Shown: positions 35,267 to 43,537, numbered from the stretch's first letter. The stretch: DNA of 64,000 bases from Saprospiraceae bacterium (GCA_013214355.1 JABSSL010000018.1:1-64000); one strand, 5' to 3'. The notes: generated from the letters alone by a model not told the origin. Numbers and translations: made by a program.

Positions 35267-36952
35267 ATGAAAGGAACGATTACATGCTTATTTGTATTCA
35301 TACTTGGACTGTTTTCAGCAGCAAGTGCTCAAACTGCACTTGATCCCAACGAATTTGTAAACACTCAGATAACCGGTCCAGGCGTTTACACGGTAGATGC
35401 GGGTAAATTTTATGCATTTGATGGCCGTATTGATTTGGACTTTGAGGTGACGATTCAAGGACCCGACAACGGCTGGATCATGAATGATGCCACTCCACCG
35501 GTTTTCTTGAATACACCAGCGGCCGATGGCGCAGCGAGAAGCTTCTTTGAACTGAAAGAAGGTGGTTCATTGACCCTAAAGAACATTCTGCTTAGTGGAA
35601 CGCACAGTAATGATGAAGTGGTGGGCAATTTCGTAGCCAATACTGGTGGAAGCAAAATGATTGTCGATAATTGTGTATTTACTGACTGGCAAGATTTTGC
35701 GCTTAGGAATCAAAACAAAGGAGATAGTATCAGTATCACGAATTGTGTGTTCATCAATGGCGTTCGACTTCGCTATTCTCCTTGGGGAGGCTTTCCCTTG
35801 CGTATGGATGTAGCTTGTGACAACGTAACGCTAGAGAACAATTCGGTTGTCAACTCTGGACGCTTGCTGGCCAATAGTGGCCCATTCCACAATGCCAGTG
35901 TTCATGAAATGCACAACACCTATCTCAACCAAACGGTAGCAGGCCACGAACAGCGTGCGGACGAGTTTATTACGGCTAATAATATCTTCTACAATTTCCA
36001 TTTCATAGGGTATAAAACCGAATTTCATTCCAGCCCGAATAACACCTACGATTCCTATTTCACCACCTGGAATTATTTTGCTGATTCAAAGAATTCTCTA
36101 GATAGTATTTCCTTGTACTTGGGCCAAAATCTATTCTATCGGGATCAGGAAATCTTGGACTTCTTTGCTACGGTAGGTGGTGATTCTCTGGCACCCAGTC
36201 TCCTCTGGGAACATCCTGATGTGGATTCATTCATCATTGCTGATGACAATTATACGATTGGTGCCAACTATGCCGATATGGATCCTGGTTTTACCATGCA
36301 CCCTGGCAATGCCCAAGCTATTGCGGATCACATCAACGGCCACTGGATTGATCCCACCAGCGATTGGGTAGATTGGCGAATTCCTTCACCCATTAGCTAT
36401 GATGGCGGTGGGCAACCACAATACAATAGCTGGCCACCTACCTTTGACTTGAGCTATTCCAATACCTTCTTACAAACCGCTGGGACAGACGGGTTACCAC
36501 TCGGTGACCTCAATTGGTTCCCGGATGAAAAGGCAGATTTCGAAGCCAACAGAGCATCTATTGTAGCCGCCATTCGGGATTCGATGACCATGGCGGTAGA
36601 GGTTTACGATCCACTTACGATGGATGAAACGCCATTGATTACCCCACTTACTTCCATTGAGGAAGTAGATCCTACTCAATTATCTTCCACCGGAAACTTC
36701 CCCAATCCTTTTACTGGAATAACTACGATCAATTTTGGGCTACAGCAACATGCAAAGGTTTCCCTACAAGTGTTCAACCTTTTTGGCCAAAGCGTATATG
36801 AATCTACTAATCAGGACTTAGCGCCCGGTAATTATCAGTTTAATTTCGATGGTTCGGACCTAAGCAGTGGTATGTACGTGTATAAAATCATTGCGAGAGG
36901 TAGAGACGGTCGAAATTATGTGACGACCAATAGAATGATCCGATCTAAGTAA
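35267..36952 (+). CDS. Secreted parallel beta-helix protein with T9SS sorting domain
   Basis: 561 residues. A signal peptide ends near AASAQ. The central part (about 25-330) looks like a right-handed beta-helix: repeated short strands with Asn ladders, for example SLTLKNILLSG, MIVDNCVFTDW, SISITNCVFING, VTLENNSVVNSG and ITANNIFYN. The C-terminal T9SS type A domain begins FPNPFTG and ends MIRSK. The fold is shared by pectate lyases and other polysaccharide lyases or epimerases, but no catalytic set was identified with confidence. It sits after the STN-type TonB receptor, so it may act on or bind the glycan imported by it. Surface location is expected. Confidence 0.85.
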   Translation: MKGTITCLFVFILGLFSAASAQTALDPNEFVNTQITGPGVYTVDAGKFYAFDGRIDLDFEVTIQGPDNGWIMNDATPPVFLNTPAADGAARSFFELKEGGSLTLKNILLSGTHSNDEVVGNFVANTGGSKMIVDNCVFTDWQDFALRNQNKGDSISITNCVFINGVRLRYSPWGGFPLRMDVACDNVTLENNSVVNSGRLLANSGPFHNASVHEMHNTYLNQTVAGHEQRADEFITANNIFYNFHFIGYKTEFHSSPNNTYDSYFTTWNYFADSKNSLDSISLYLGQNLFYRDQEILDFFATVGGDSLAPSLLWEHPDVDSFIIADDNYTIGANYADMDPGFTMHPGNAQAIADHINGHWIDPTSDWVDWRIPSPISYDGGGQPQYNSWPPTFDLSYSNTFLQTAGTDGLPLGDLNWFPDEKADFEANRASIVAAIRDSMTMAVEVYDPLTMDETPLITPLTSIEEVDPTQLSSTGNFPNPFTGITTINFGLQQHAKVSLQVFNLFGQSVYESTNQDLAPGNYQFNFDGSDLSSGMYVYKIIARGRDGRNYVTTNRMIRSK

Positions 36953-36988
36953 TCAAGCTCCTATGAACTAACGCTAGTGCCTAGGCCG

Positions 36989-37023
36989 TAAGTTTCCCTG
37001 TGCATCCATGACAGGGAAACTTA
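36989..37023 (+). terminator. Perfect hairpin after the beta-helix gene
   Basis: Two perfectly paired 13-nt arms (TAAGTTTCCCTGT at 36989-37001 and ACAGGGAAACTTA at 37011-37023) with a 9-nt loop lie 36 bp after the stop codon. No T-run follows, so it may protect the 3' end rather than terminate directly. A second inverted pair, ACAGGGTGC (37023-37031) with GCACCCTGT (37113-37121), begins at its right edge. Confidence 0.55.
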
Positions 37024-37217
37024 CAGGGTGCTTTAAATGAAATATATAAATACCCTTGTTCAGCACTCCTCATGGACGCTTCAAGGACGGGTAGAGCTAT
37101 GGCTAAAGTGCTGCACCCTGTCAGAAACAGAAGTGAAATGAAAAATACAGGCGTTCCTACGCTCCAAATGTTGAACACCCAAACTGATTCGTCTTCGCTT
37201 AGTACCTGTAGCATGGT

Positions 37218-37460
37218 ATGCCACTAAATCAAAATACACCTTTCATGTCCGCGACCTTCCTTTATACTCTACTTCTAGGCCTAATCTATTTAGTCAAAGT
37301 AAACGTAAAGGCTCTTCAGGCCAAGCGAAGGCAGGACTATTTTGCAAAGGGCAAGAAACGACTCACGAGAGCGGTTCAACGGGAAGCTCAGCCCCAAGTA
37401 GCATTGGGGTTTAGGGAGAAAGAGGCGGCCTTGAGGGAGGTGGTGGTTGAGTTGACGTAG
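37218..37460 (+). CDS. Possible small membrane protein
   Basis: 80 residues (71 from the later ATG at 37245). One membrane helix (TFLYTLLLGLIYLVKV) is followed by a strongly basic, then mixed-charge tail (KALQAKRRQDYFAKGKKR). It resembles no family I know. The helix plus basic tail is plausible for a real short protein, but chance cannot be ruled out. Confidence 0.35.
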   Translation: MPLNQNTPFMSATFLYTLLLGLIYLVKVNVKALQAKRRQDYFAKGKKRLTRAVQREAQPQVALGFREKEAALREVVVELT

Positions 37461-37516
37461 AACCAGTGGCTGCTTCTATACATGACTTCTTGCAAACCAA
37501 ATACTCTCGGGTGCTT

Positions 37517-38395
37517 TTATTTCCTGATCATGGATTTGATGCCATCCTTCAGCTGATAAAGCTCCAAAGCTTGCTCCTCGGTCAAAGGTTTGTTGAATAT
37601 GGACAACTCATCCATTAAGCCGGTAAAACCCAAGCCTAGGAAAATATTGGATTGCTCCAGCTCCCAGGTAAAGGGATCATCTATTCCACTGATCGTGCCG
37701 ATTTTTTCACCGTTTAGGTAGAGACTGGCCCAGCTATTCGAAGTGCCCAGAGCATCATAAGCGATTAGTATATGGGTCCAGGTACTTCTGCTAAATTGGG
37801 GCTTGGCAATACTTACCAATCTTTTTTCAAACTCTTCCATGAAGGAAGAATTCAAGGTATCCAAGGTCCAGGCACTTTTATCACCTATCACGCCCAATCG
37901 GAATCCAGGAGGATCATCGTCAGTAAAATCCACCCAAATCGATGCATCATTAAAACTGGCATCCGTGATTTGTATAGGATCTGTATACCCATCAAGATCC
38001 GTTGAAGGATCAACACTTAGCCAAAATGAAATGGAGCCCGACCAATTTTGTGGATTATAGACGATGTTGTCTTTACTTTTATAGAAGATGACAGTATTAC
38101 TTTTATCGCCAAACTCAAAAGCATTACCAAAGCGGCCTTTTCCCTTTGTGATTCTGTGATTAGAGTCTTTCATGCCCTCCTGAATTCCGTCCAACTGTCT
38201 TTTTGAATTGACATAGCTAGCTTTTGCTGTATATATCTTAGGATCTCCCAAGGCAAAGTCTGCCATAGTTCCTTCGTCAAATGAAGCGTGAAAGGTTAGG
38301 GCATCTCTGATCTCTGGAGATATTTTGGGCTGACAAGAAGCTAGTAGGAGCCATAAAGCCCCGATGATGGCCAGACTGATATTCGAGTACTTCAT
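37517..38395 (-). CDS. LamG-like (concanavalin A-type) lipoprotein
   Basis: 292 residues with a lipobox (LLLASC, Cys21). The mature part is a laminin G/concanavalin A-like jelly roll. It opens with ALTFHASFDEGTMADFALGD, then RFGNAFEF, WSGSISFWLSVDP, WTHILIAYDA, and the closing FTGLMDELSIFNKPLTEEQA. The closing pattern is typical of LamG_3-type domains. It probably binds or sits near carbohydrate on the cell envelope; there is no catalytic motif. It stands alone, on the strand opposite the preceding locus. Confidence 0.88.
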   Translation of the reverse strand: MKYSNISLAIIGALWLLLASCQPKISPEIRDALTFHASFDEGTMADFALGDPKIYTAKASYVNSKRQLDGIQEGMKDSNHRITKGKGRFGNAFEFGDKSNTVIFYKSKDNIVYNPQNWSGSISFWLSVDPSTDLDGYTDPIQITDASFNDASIWVDFTDDDPPGFRLGVIGDKSAWTLDTLNSSFMEEFEKRLVSIAKPQFSRSTWTHILIAYDALGTSNSWASLYLNGEKIGTISGIDDPFTWELEQSNIFLGLGFTGLMDELSIFNKPLTEEQALELYQLKDGIKSMIRK

Positions 38396-38712
38396 GTTGT
38401 GTATTTAGTGGGATTAATGCATGATTTGATCCTATAGCTTCAAAGAACTTAGAATTGGATGAGAGGGGATAATCTGGTACTTGAGAATTCTTGACATGGA
38501 ATGTGAATTCTTTTCAATTATAGCTGCTTTATCCAGTCCCTAGTTTTTTTAAGGATAACATCTCCGGTGGACCACCTCTTGGCCAGCAGAAAGTAGAGAA
38601 CGGGGGAGGTTTGGGAAGACTTACTGTTTTGCTGCTTTGAAGAGGAGACTTTTAGCTAAGGATACACTTCTCGCCCCACCTTGGGTAGATTTCAGATGGG
38701 ATGAGCTATAAG

Positions 38713-38746
38713 TAAAAAAGCTACAACCCAATTAAGGATGCAGCTC
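38713..38746 (-). terminator. Degenerate terminator hairpin of the array
   Basis: The outermost copy of the array hairpin: AGCTACAACC at 38719 pairs imperfectly with GGATGCAGCT at 38736-38745 (two mismatches). A six-T run follows on the minus strand. It is more eroded than its sister copies. Confidence 0.55.
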
Positions 38747-38846
38747 TTTCTAGTACCGAAGGTGGGACTTCCCGTTACACTTCGTTAATCGCGATAAACT
38801 TCTCGTCCCACCTTCGGTAGATTTTGATTAGGAGAGGATATAAACG

Positions 38847-38880
38847 AAAAAAGCTACATTCAATTTAAGAAATGTAGCTC
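38847..38880 (-). terminator. Intrinsic terminator copy in the tRNA-Leu array
   Basis: A perfect 9-bp stem (AGCTACATT at 38852-38860 with AATGTAGCT at 38871-38879) with a 10-nt loop, followed on the minus strand by a six-T run. It is the second copy of the terminator found right after tRNA-Leu. Confidence 0.75.
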
Positions 38881-38980
38881 TATTATTTGTACCGAAGGTG
38901 GGACTTCCCAATGTACTTCGACGATCGGGATGAACTTCTCGCCCCCTCTTCCGTAGATTCCAGATGGAATGAGCTTCAAA

Positions 38981-39014
38981 TAAAAAAGCTGTAACCATTT
39001 AATGATTACAGCTT
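38981..39014 (-). terminator. Intrinsic terminator of tRNA-Leu
   Basis: A perfect 9-bp stem (AAGCTGTAA at 38986-38994 with TTACAGCTT at 39006-39014) with an 11-nt loop and a six-T tail on the minus strand, starting 9 nt after the mature tRNA end. A canonical Rho-independent terminator. Confidence 0.85.
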
Positions 39015-39023
39015 GATTTTTAG

Positions 39024-39107
39024 TACCGAAGGTGGGACTCGAACCCACACGAGATTGCTCCCACTGGATTTTGAATCCAGCGCGTCTACCAGTTCCGCCA
39101 CTTCGGC
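39024..39107 (-). tRNA. tRNA-Leu (anticodon CAA)
   Basis: An 84-nt class II tRNA on the minus strand. The acceptor arm is GCCGAAG with CTTCGGT (first pair G:U) and A as discriminator. The anticodon stem CTGGA/TCCAG encloses the loop TTCAAAA, giving anticodon CAA (reads UUG). The extra arm is long, as in leucine tRNAs, and the T-arm contains GGTTCGAGTCC. CCA is not encoded. A terminator follows, and the 3' end is repeated downstream in the array at 38672-38955. Confidence 0.97.
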
Positions 39108-39205
39108 ATATGTTATGAATGCCAGAACGTTTTTCCAGCGGGTTGCAAATCTAGACAAAATTTGGAATTCGCCAAAGGTTGTACCCTAATAAATTCCAAT
39201 TTGAG

Positions 39206-39272
39206 GAAAAAAGTTCCCCTGCGGAAGGAGGAGCCTCTTTGGGCCCATTTTGAGTCAATCCTTCGGCAGGGG
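39206..39272 (-). terminator. Terminator of rseP
   Basis: Arms CCCCTGCGGAAGGA (39216-39229) and TCCTTCGGCAGGGG (39259-39272) pair with one mismatch around a 29-nt loop. A six-T run (minus strand) follows the stem after three bases. It starts 11 bp after the rseP stop codon. Confidence 0.75.
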
Positions 39273-39282
39273 AGGAGCGGCT

Positions 39283-40620
39283 TTATTTGAAGATCCGCAG
39301 TATGTCCAGGCCGTTGGCGTAAAGGACGAGTCCGATTACGATGACGAAGCCGGCCATGGTGGCGTATTCTAAAAACTTATCGGATGGCTTGCGACCGCTG
39401 ACTACTTCGTACAGCAAGAACATCACGTGCCCGCCATCTAGAGCCGGAATAGGCAATAGATTCATAAAAGCCAAGATCAAGGAGAGGATGGCCGTCATGG
39501 TCCAGAAGCGTTCCCAGTTCCATTCGTTGCCAAACATTTTGCCGATGGAAGCAAATCCGCCGAGACTTTCAGAAGCTTTGATCTTGCTACGGAAAATTTG
39601 TCCGAAGGCTTTGATCTGGTCGCTAAGGAAGTTCCAGCCTTTGGCAACGCCAGCAGGCATGGCTTCCGCGAAAGTATATTCTAGTTTCTCGGTTTCGAAG
39701 AAGTAGGTAGCGCCGTAAGGGGCTACGCCAATCATCCCCTGGTCCGTAGTGGTCATGTTCAGGACTACCGTGTCTTTCTTATTTCGTAACACGGTCACCG
39801 CGATCTGCTGATTTTTTTTCTGCTTGGCCAAGCTGGAGAATTCATTGAAGTACGGGGTTGGGGTATCATCCAAAGCTATGATCTGATCTTCGATCTGAAG
39901 CCCTCCCTTCTCAGCGGGAGAATCCTTGCGGATGTCACCGGCTACGAATGGGACCCGTGCCCAGAATAGGCGCTTGTCTTTGTTTTCATGACTGGAAAGG
40001 ATACCAATGTACTTTTCGTCAATGCTCAGTTCTTTTTGTCCTCCATCGCGACTGATCGTCAGCGCATTCGCACTATTGATCACGATTTCTCTAATGACTT
40101 CTCTTTCATTGAACTGGTCGAAAGGCTTGTTGCCAATCGAAACGATTTGATCCCCATCCTGTAGACCAAGCTCTATGCCCAGGGAATCTGCATGAATACC
40201 GTATTGTACATTCTTGGTAGGTAGGTATTCTTCTCCCCAGATGAAGAGAACCATGCCATAGAGCAAAAATCCCAAGATGAAATTCACCGTCACACCACCT
40301 AGCATGATGATCAAGCGCTGCCAGGCTGGCTTGGAGCGAAACTCCCAAGGTTGAGGTTCTTGGGCCATCTGCTCGCGATCGAAACTTTCATCGATCATAC
40401 CGGATATTTTCACGTAGCCACCCAAAGGTAGCCAGCCAATTCCGTATTCAGTATCACCAACTTTCTTTTTCAATAGGGAAAACCACGGGTCGAAAAATAA
40501 GTAGAACTTTTCTACGCGCGTACCAAACAGTCTGGCGGGTAAAAAGTGACCCAACTCGTGCAGCACTATCAGAATGGACAAGCTTAACATCAGCTGCCCA
40601 GCCATAATCAGAACATCCAT
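39283..40620 (-). CDS. rseP: Site-2 protease RseP (M50 family)
   Basis: 445 residues, an integral membrane zinc protease that cuts anti-sigma factors or signal-peptide remnants within the membrane. HELGH at 21-25 lies in the first helix and the second metal-site motif NLLPIPALDGGH near the C-terminus. Two PDZ-like domains lie in between (about 145-200 and 220-290; IELGLQDGDQIVSIGN and PAEKGGLQIEDQIIALDD). Length matches the E. coli family. The gene is monocistronic in this window, with its own terminator. It could act on FecR-type anti-sigma factors such as 30502-31509, but that link is inference. Confidence 0.95.
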   Translation of the reverse strand: MDVLIMAGQLMLSLSILIVLHELGHFLPARLFGTRVEKFYLFFDPWFSLLKKKVGDTEYGIGWLPLGGYVKISGMIDESFDREQMAQEPQPWEFRSKPAWQRLIIMLGGVTVNFILGFLLYGMVLFIWGEEYLPTKNVQYGIHADSLGIELGLQDGDQIVSIGNKPFDQFNEREVIREIVINSANALTISRDGGQKELSIDEKYIGILSSHENKDKRLFWARVPFVAGDIRKDSPAEKGGLQIEDQIIALDDTPTPYFNEFSSLAKQKKNQQIAVTVLRNKKDTVVLNMTTTDQGMIGVAPYGATYFFETEKLEYTFAEAMPAGVAKGWNFLSDQIKAFGQIFRSKIKASESLGGFASIGKMFGNEWNWERFWTMTAILSLILAFMNLLPIPALDGGHVMFLLYEVVSGRKPSDKFLEYATMAGFVIVIGLVLYANGLDILRIFK

Positions 40621-40910
40621 TAATTCTTTGATTTATATTTTATCCAATCACTATTAGTTGGATACCAATGCCTTGAAAAAGGATAGGCACGTCAACCTAA
40701 CTTAAACAGCCTTTAGCGGATCATTGTTGTATCGGAGGACCAATTTATCGGAGCGCAGAAAGCTTCGTCTTGTACTTGGTCCTTCAGGTATAAACCGCCT
40801 GTGTTTTGATATACAACGTCTCTTTGTAAAGGAACACAAAGGTACTATGAATTGCGCAATTTTTTGGAAGTACTTTCGCAAATAGCTGATGAATATTAAC
40901 TTTGACTTGT

Positions 40911-41612
40911 ATGTATCTCTTTTACACCAATAAGATTGATGGAGAATGGGCCGTGCTGGAGGAAACGGAGGCTCGACACTGTGTCCAAGTATTGAGAAAG
41001 AAGGAAGGCGATGCCATTCAATTTGTTGATGGTAAAGGGAGTTGGTATACGGGACGACTAGCTACCCTGCATAAAAAAGAGTGCCGAGTCAGTATAGAGC
41101 AACGAGTGGTACAGGCTCCAGCTACGAAAGTTGATCTGCATCTGGCCGTGGCCCCTACCAAGAATATTGATCGTTTTGAATGGTTCTTGGAAAAGGCTAC
41201 AGAAATGGGGATTAGCCAAGTTACCCCCTTGTTGTGCAAGCGTTCGGAGCGGAAGCGGATACGGCCAGAACGCCTGGAACGCATCTTAGTCGCAGCGATG
41301 AAGCAATCGCTCAAAGCTCAACTACCGATCTTACACCCATTACAAACCTTGAGTAATTTCCTGACTGAGGCAAATGGTGAACAAAAGCTGATAGCACATT
41401 GTAATCCAGGAGAAAAAAAGTTGTTAAAAGACATCTATAGCCCCGGCAAAAGCGTTTGTATTTTAATAGGGCCGGAGGGCGATTTTTCGGAAGAAGAAGT
41501 GCAGGCAGCATTGCAGCTAGGCTTTGAGCCGATCAGTTTGGGAGAAGCTAGGTTGCGGACCGAAACGGCTGCTATGGTAGCTTGTCACAGTATAAATTTC
41601 ATGAACCAATGA
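40911..41612 (+). CDS. rsmE: 16S rRNA (uracil-1498-N3)-methyltransferase
   Basis: 233 residues from the ATG at 40911 (MYLFYTNKI); an in-frame TTG at 40902 adds only three residues. An N-terminal PUA-like part includes EARHCVQVLRKKEGD. A C-terminal SPOUT domain has ERFEWFLEKATEMG-like DRFEWFLEKATEMGI, RSERKRIRPERLERI, then ILIGPEGDFSEEEV and SLGEARLRTETAAM with the trefoil-knot AdoMet site. It methylates U1498 of 16S rRNA. Its TGA overlaps the ATG of the DUF4159 gene (ATGA), so the two are translationally coupled. Confidence 0.95.
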   Translation: MYLFYTNKIDGEWAVLEETEARHCVQVLRKKEGDAIQFVDGKGSWYTGRLATLHKKECRVSIEQRVVQAPATKVDLHLAVAPTKNIDRFEWFLEKATEMGISQVTPLLCKRSERKRIRPERLERILVAAMKQSLKAQLPILHPLQTLSNFLTEANGEQKLIAHCNPGEKKLLKDIYSPGKSVCILIGPEGDFSEEEVQAALQLGFEPISLGEARLRTETAAMVACHSINFMNQ

Positions 41613-42289
41613 TATCATCCATGTTCAAGAAGGCATCACTCGCAGGTCTAATCCTGCTAATTTTTGGAAGTCTGGCATTTACCCTTGAAGAAGAGCCAGT
41701 GTTGAAGTTGGGATTGCTAAAGTACAACGGGGGAGGGGACTGGTATTCCAACCCTACTGCGCTGCCTAATTTAGCCCGTTTTTGTAACGGTCAATTAGGT
41801 ACAGACTTTGCACTCGATTATGCAGTGGTAGAGGTAGGTAGTGCGGAACTTTTCAATTATCCTTTTGTCCACATGACTGGCCACGGTAATGTACTCTTCT
41901 CCGATGCGGAGGCTGAGAATTTACGTAACTATCTAGTAGCCGGAGGCTTTCTGCATATTGATGATAATTATGGCTTAGATCCCTATGTGCGGGTAGCTAT
42001 GAAGAAGGTTTTTCCAGACCAAGAATTCATCGAATTACCGTTTGAACATCCCATCTATCATCAGAAATATAGCTTCAAAGGGGGCCTACCCAAGATTCAT
42101 AAGCACGATGATGAGAATGCCCAAGGCTTCGGTTTGTTTTGGGAGGATCGCTTGGTGTGTTTCTATACCTACGAGTGCGATTTGGGGGATGGCTGGGAAG
42201 ATCCAGAAGTACATAAAGACCCACCTGATGTCCGGCGCAAAGCCCTGCAAATGGGGGCTAACATTATCCGCTTTGCTTTCCAACAGTAG
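41609..42289 (+). CDS. DUF4159-domain protein
   Basis: 226 residues from an ATG overlapping the rsmE stop codon (ATGA). An N-terminal membrane/signal segment (LAGLILLIFGSLAF) is followed by the DUF4159 domain: LGLLKYNGGGDWYSNPTALP, FVHMTGHGNVLFSDAEAE, AGGFLHIDDNYGLDPYV, and IYHQKYSFKGGLPKIHKHDD. The domain resembles glutamine amidotransferase-like folds. It is found in many Bacteroidota, often near MoxR/DUF58-type genes; here it is with rsmE instead. Probably periplasmic; its activity is unknown. Confidence 0.9.
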   Translation: MISSMFKKASLAGLILLIFGSLAFTLEEEPVLKLGLLKYNGGGDWYSNPTALPNLARFCNGQLGTDFALDYAVVEVGSAELFNYPFVHMTGHGNVLFSDAEAENLRNYLVAGGFLHIDDNYGLDPYVRVAMKKVFPDQEFIELPFEHPIYHQKYSFKGGLPKIHKHDDENAQGFGLFWEDRLVCFYTYECDLGDGWEDPEVHKDPPDVRRKALQMGANIIRFAFQQ

Positions 42290-42291
42290 AA

Positions 42292-42405
42292 ATGGGGACT
42301 TCGAGTTTAGATATTAGTGGACTATCGGACGGGACTTATTGGGTTCTCCTGCGCGATGGTAAACTCAATATCATTCAAAGTGAAAAGCTGATTAAAATGC
42401 GGTAG
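42292..42405 (+). pseudogene. Orphan T9SS C-terminal sorting-domain tail
   Basis: Just 2 bp after the DUF4159 gene a 37-codon frame reads SSLDISGLSDGTYWVLLRDG, then QSEKLIKM and stop. This is the last third of a T9SS type A sorting domain (LDxSGLxxGxYxLxL, then a final KxxK-type end). It has no signal peptide or cargo, so it cannot be exported by itself. It is best read as the 3' stub of a secreted-protein gene lost by deletion. A recent tail relic is more likely than a real short gene. Confidence 0.65.
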
Positions 42406-42430
42406 CAAAATGCGCCATGCGCACGCTGGA

Positions 42431-42646
42431 TTACTCTTGAGCCAGATTTGGTCGATTCTTAATGTACTTGCGCACGTTTAACCAGAAAATTCCGAAAAGG
42501 TAGAAGATGATCGGAGAGCCTAAAGTAACGAAAGTGATGTAGATGAAGTAAAGCCGAACTCTGGATGTGGCTACGCCAATCTTCTCGGCTAGATAATTGC
42601 AAACACCAAAAGCAGATTTTTCCAATATTCCCTTTACTTCCATCAT
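42431..42646 (-). CDS. PspC-domain membrane protein
   Basis: 71 residues (70 from the second ATG). The PspC pattern is clear: SAFGVCNYLAEKIGVATSRV followed by a membrane helix (YFIYITFVTLGSPIIFYLFG) and a basic tail. Stand-alone PspC proteins of this size are common in Bacteroidota and are linked to membrane-stress sensing. No pspA or pspB is nearby. Confidence 0.88.
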   Translation of the reverse strand: MMEVKGILEKSAFGVCNYLAEKIGVATSRVRLYFIYITFVTLGSPIIFYLFGIFWLNVRKYIKNRPNLAQE

Positions 42647-42872
42647 ATCGCTGTGTTTTAGAGAAAGGCTTGCTTTCCGGTAAAAAATCCTTGCAATGAC
42701 CTACAACAAAAATAACTCATTTTTGCTTAAAATCTTACATAAAAAATTACGATAATTTGTCCATTTGCTGGAATAGCTATCACAATAAGATCGCTTTTAT
42801 CGCTATGTTGAAAGGGTAAGACCCGAGGAAATTAAGTCTCTTATCCCCGAGCCTTAACCGATTTTTCTTGCT

Positions 42873-43295
42873 TTAATAGACGGCTACTGGTCGATCTGCT
42901 TTGACCTGAATTTCAAATTGATCAATGACTTGGTAACCAGCAGTGCCTTTTTCTAATAGTTGTACGGAATGTCTGCCACTTTGTTCGAACACGTACTGGA
43001 TCTCTGTTTGATTTACCTCAATTGTTTTCTCCTTTCCAAGTACCAAAAGATAGTTTTCGGAAGGACTAAGATCTCTCAATGAGATGTTTGTTGGCAAACC
43101 TACTTCGGCTGCATTATCAATGCTAATAAAGGCTTGGTTGGGCGTGCCTTTGTCATAGGCTGTAGGCACTTCTGCTGATGGCGATGCATTGGCATTCATG
43201 AGGAAGACAATGCCTAAAACACCAGCTAATAGCATGATTACCAATAGGCTAGATTCGATTTTTCTGTTTGAGTTTGGTGTAGTTTCGTGTTTCAT
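42873..43295 (-). CDS. Small membrane-anchored hypothetical protein
   Basis: 140 residues. A basic N-terminus precedes one membrane helix (about 16-35, LLVIMLLAGVLGIVFLM). The remaining 100 residues look beta-rich (SENYLLVLGKEKTIEV, then VFEQSGRHSVQLLEKG), reminiscent of an immunoglobulin-like fold. No named family is recognised. The start faces the large gene-free region; the nearest gene downstream is pspC on the same strand. Confidence 0.68.
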   Translation of the reverse strand: MKHETTPNSNRKIESSLLVIMLLAGVLGIVFLMNANASPSAEVPTAYDKGTPNQAFISIDNAAEVGLPTNISLRDLSPSENYLLVLGKEKTIEVNQTEIQYVFEQSGRHSVQLLEKGTAGYQVIDQFEIQVKADRPVAVY

Positions 43296-43338
43296 GTGAA
43301 AAAATTAAAGTAGTTGACGTATTGATGTTTGGGTGTAG

Positions 43339-43537
43339 TTGGGACATAAAAATCCCAGATGGGTCAGGGGGTTAAACCTGTCCATTGCTCCTTCTCTGAC
43401 AATTTTTGTAGTCAGCGTTTTAGTTAGAAGAATTGCGCCCGCTGGAAGCAAGGCTTTTAGCTAAAAGGGTGACTCAGAAACGCATAAATTGTCAGAGAAC
43501 CTTATTGCCTAGATGATTTGGGACATAAAAATCCCAG
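43339..43537. repeat. Direct repeat pair enclosing an inverted repeat
   Basis: TTGGGACATAAAAATCCCAG occurs at 43339-43358 and 43518-43537; each copy can form a small GGGA/TCCC hairpin. Between them TTCTCTGACAATTT (43392-43405) and AAATTGTCAGAGAA (43486-43499) are perfect inverted repeats, with a 14-bp palindrome CTTTTAGCTAAAAG at 43454-43467 in the loop. The layout resembles a small non-autonomous element with flanking repeats. Confidence 0.65.

Larger units (their letters stand above)
38672..38955 (-). repeat. Tandem array of tRNA-Leu 3'-end plus terminator units (period about 135 bp)
   Basis: The 16-mer TACCGAAGGTGGGACT, the complement of the tRNA-Leu 3' end, occurs in the tRNA (39024) and again at 38890 and 38754, i.e. 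every 134-136 bp. Each later copy pairs with an inverted copy about 50 bp away. It is perfect over 15 bp in the 38754-38819 unit and degenerate in the 38890-38955 unit. A further half-unit is at 38672-38688. Each unit is separated by an AGCT-type terminator hairpin. The array lies directly downstream of the tRNA gene in its direction of transcription. It appears to be a tandem duplication of the tRNA 3' end with its terminator, later drifting. Confidence 0.8.

Noticed and set aside
36981-37214. 77-codon minus-strand frame
   Set aside because: Overlaps the perfect hairpin at 36989-37023 after the beta-helix gene; no recognisable protein.
38860-39048. 62-codon minus-strand frame overlapping tRNA-Leu
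   Set aside because: It runs across the tRNA 3' end, the terminator and the repeat array; its residues are a by-product of these RNA features.
38672-39107. Integrative-element att sites at tRNA-Leu
   Set aside because: Copies are only about 135 bp apart with no integrase or cargo between them; tandem duplication is simpler, although serial integration scars are not excluded.
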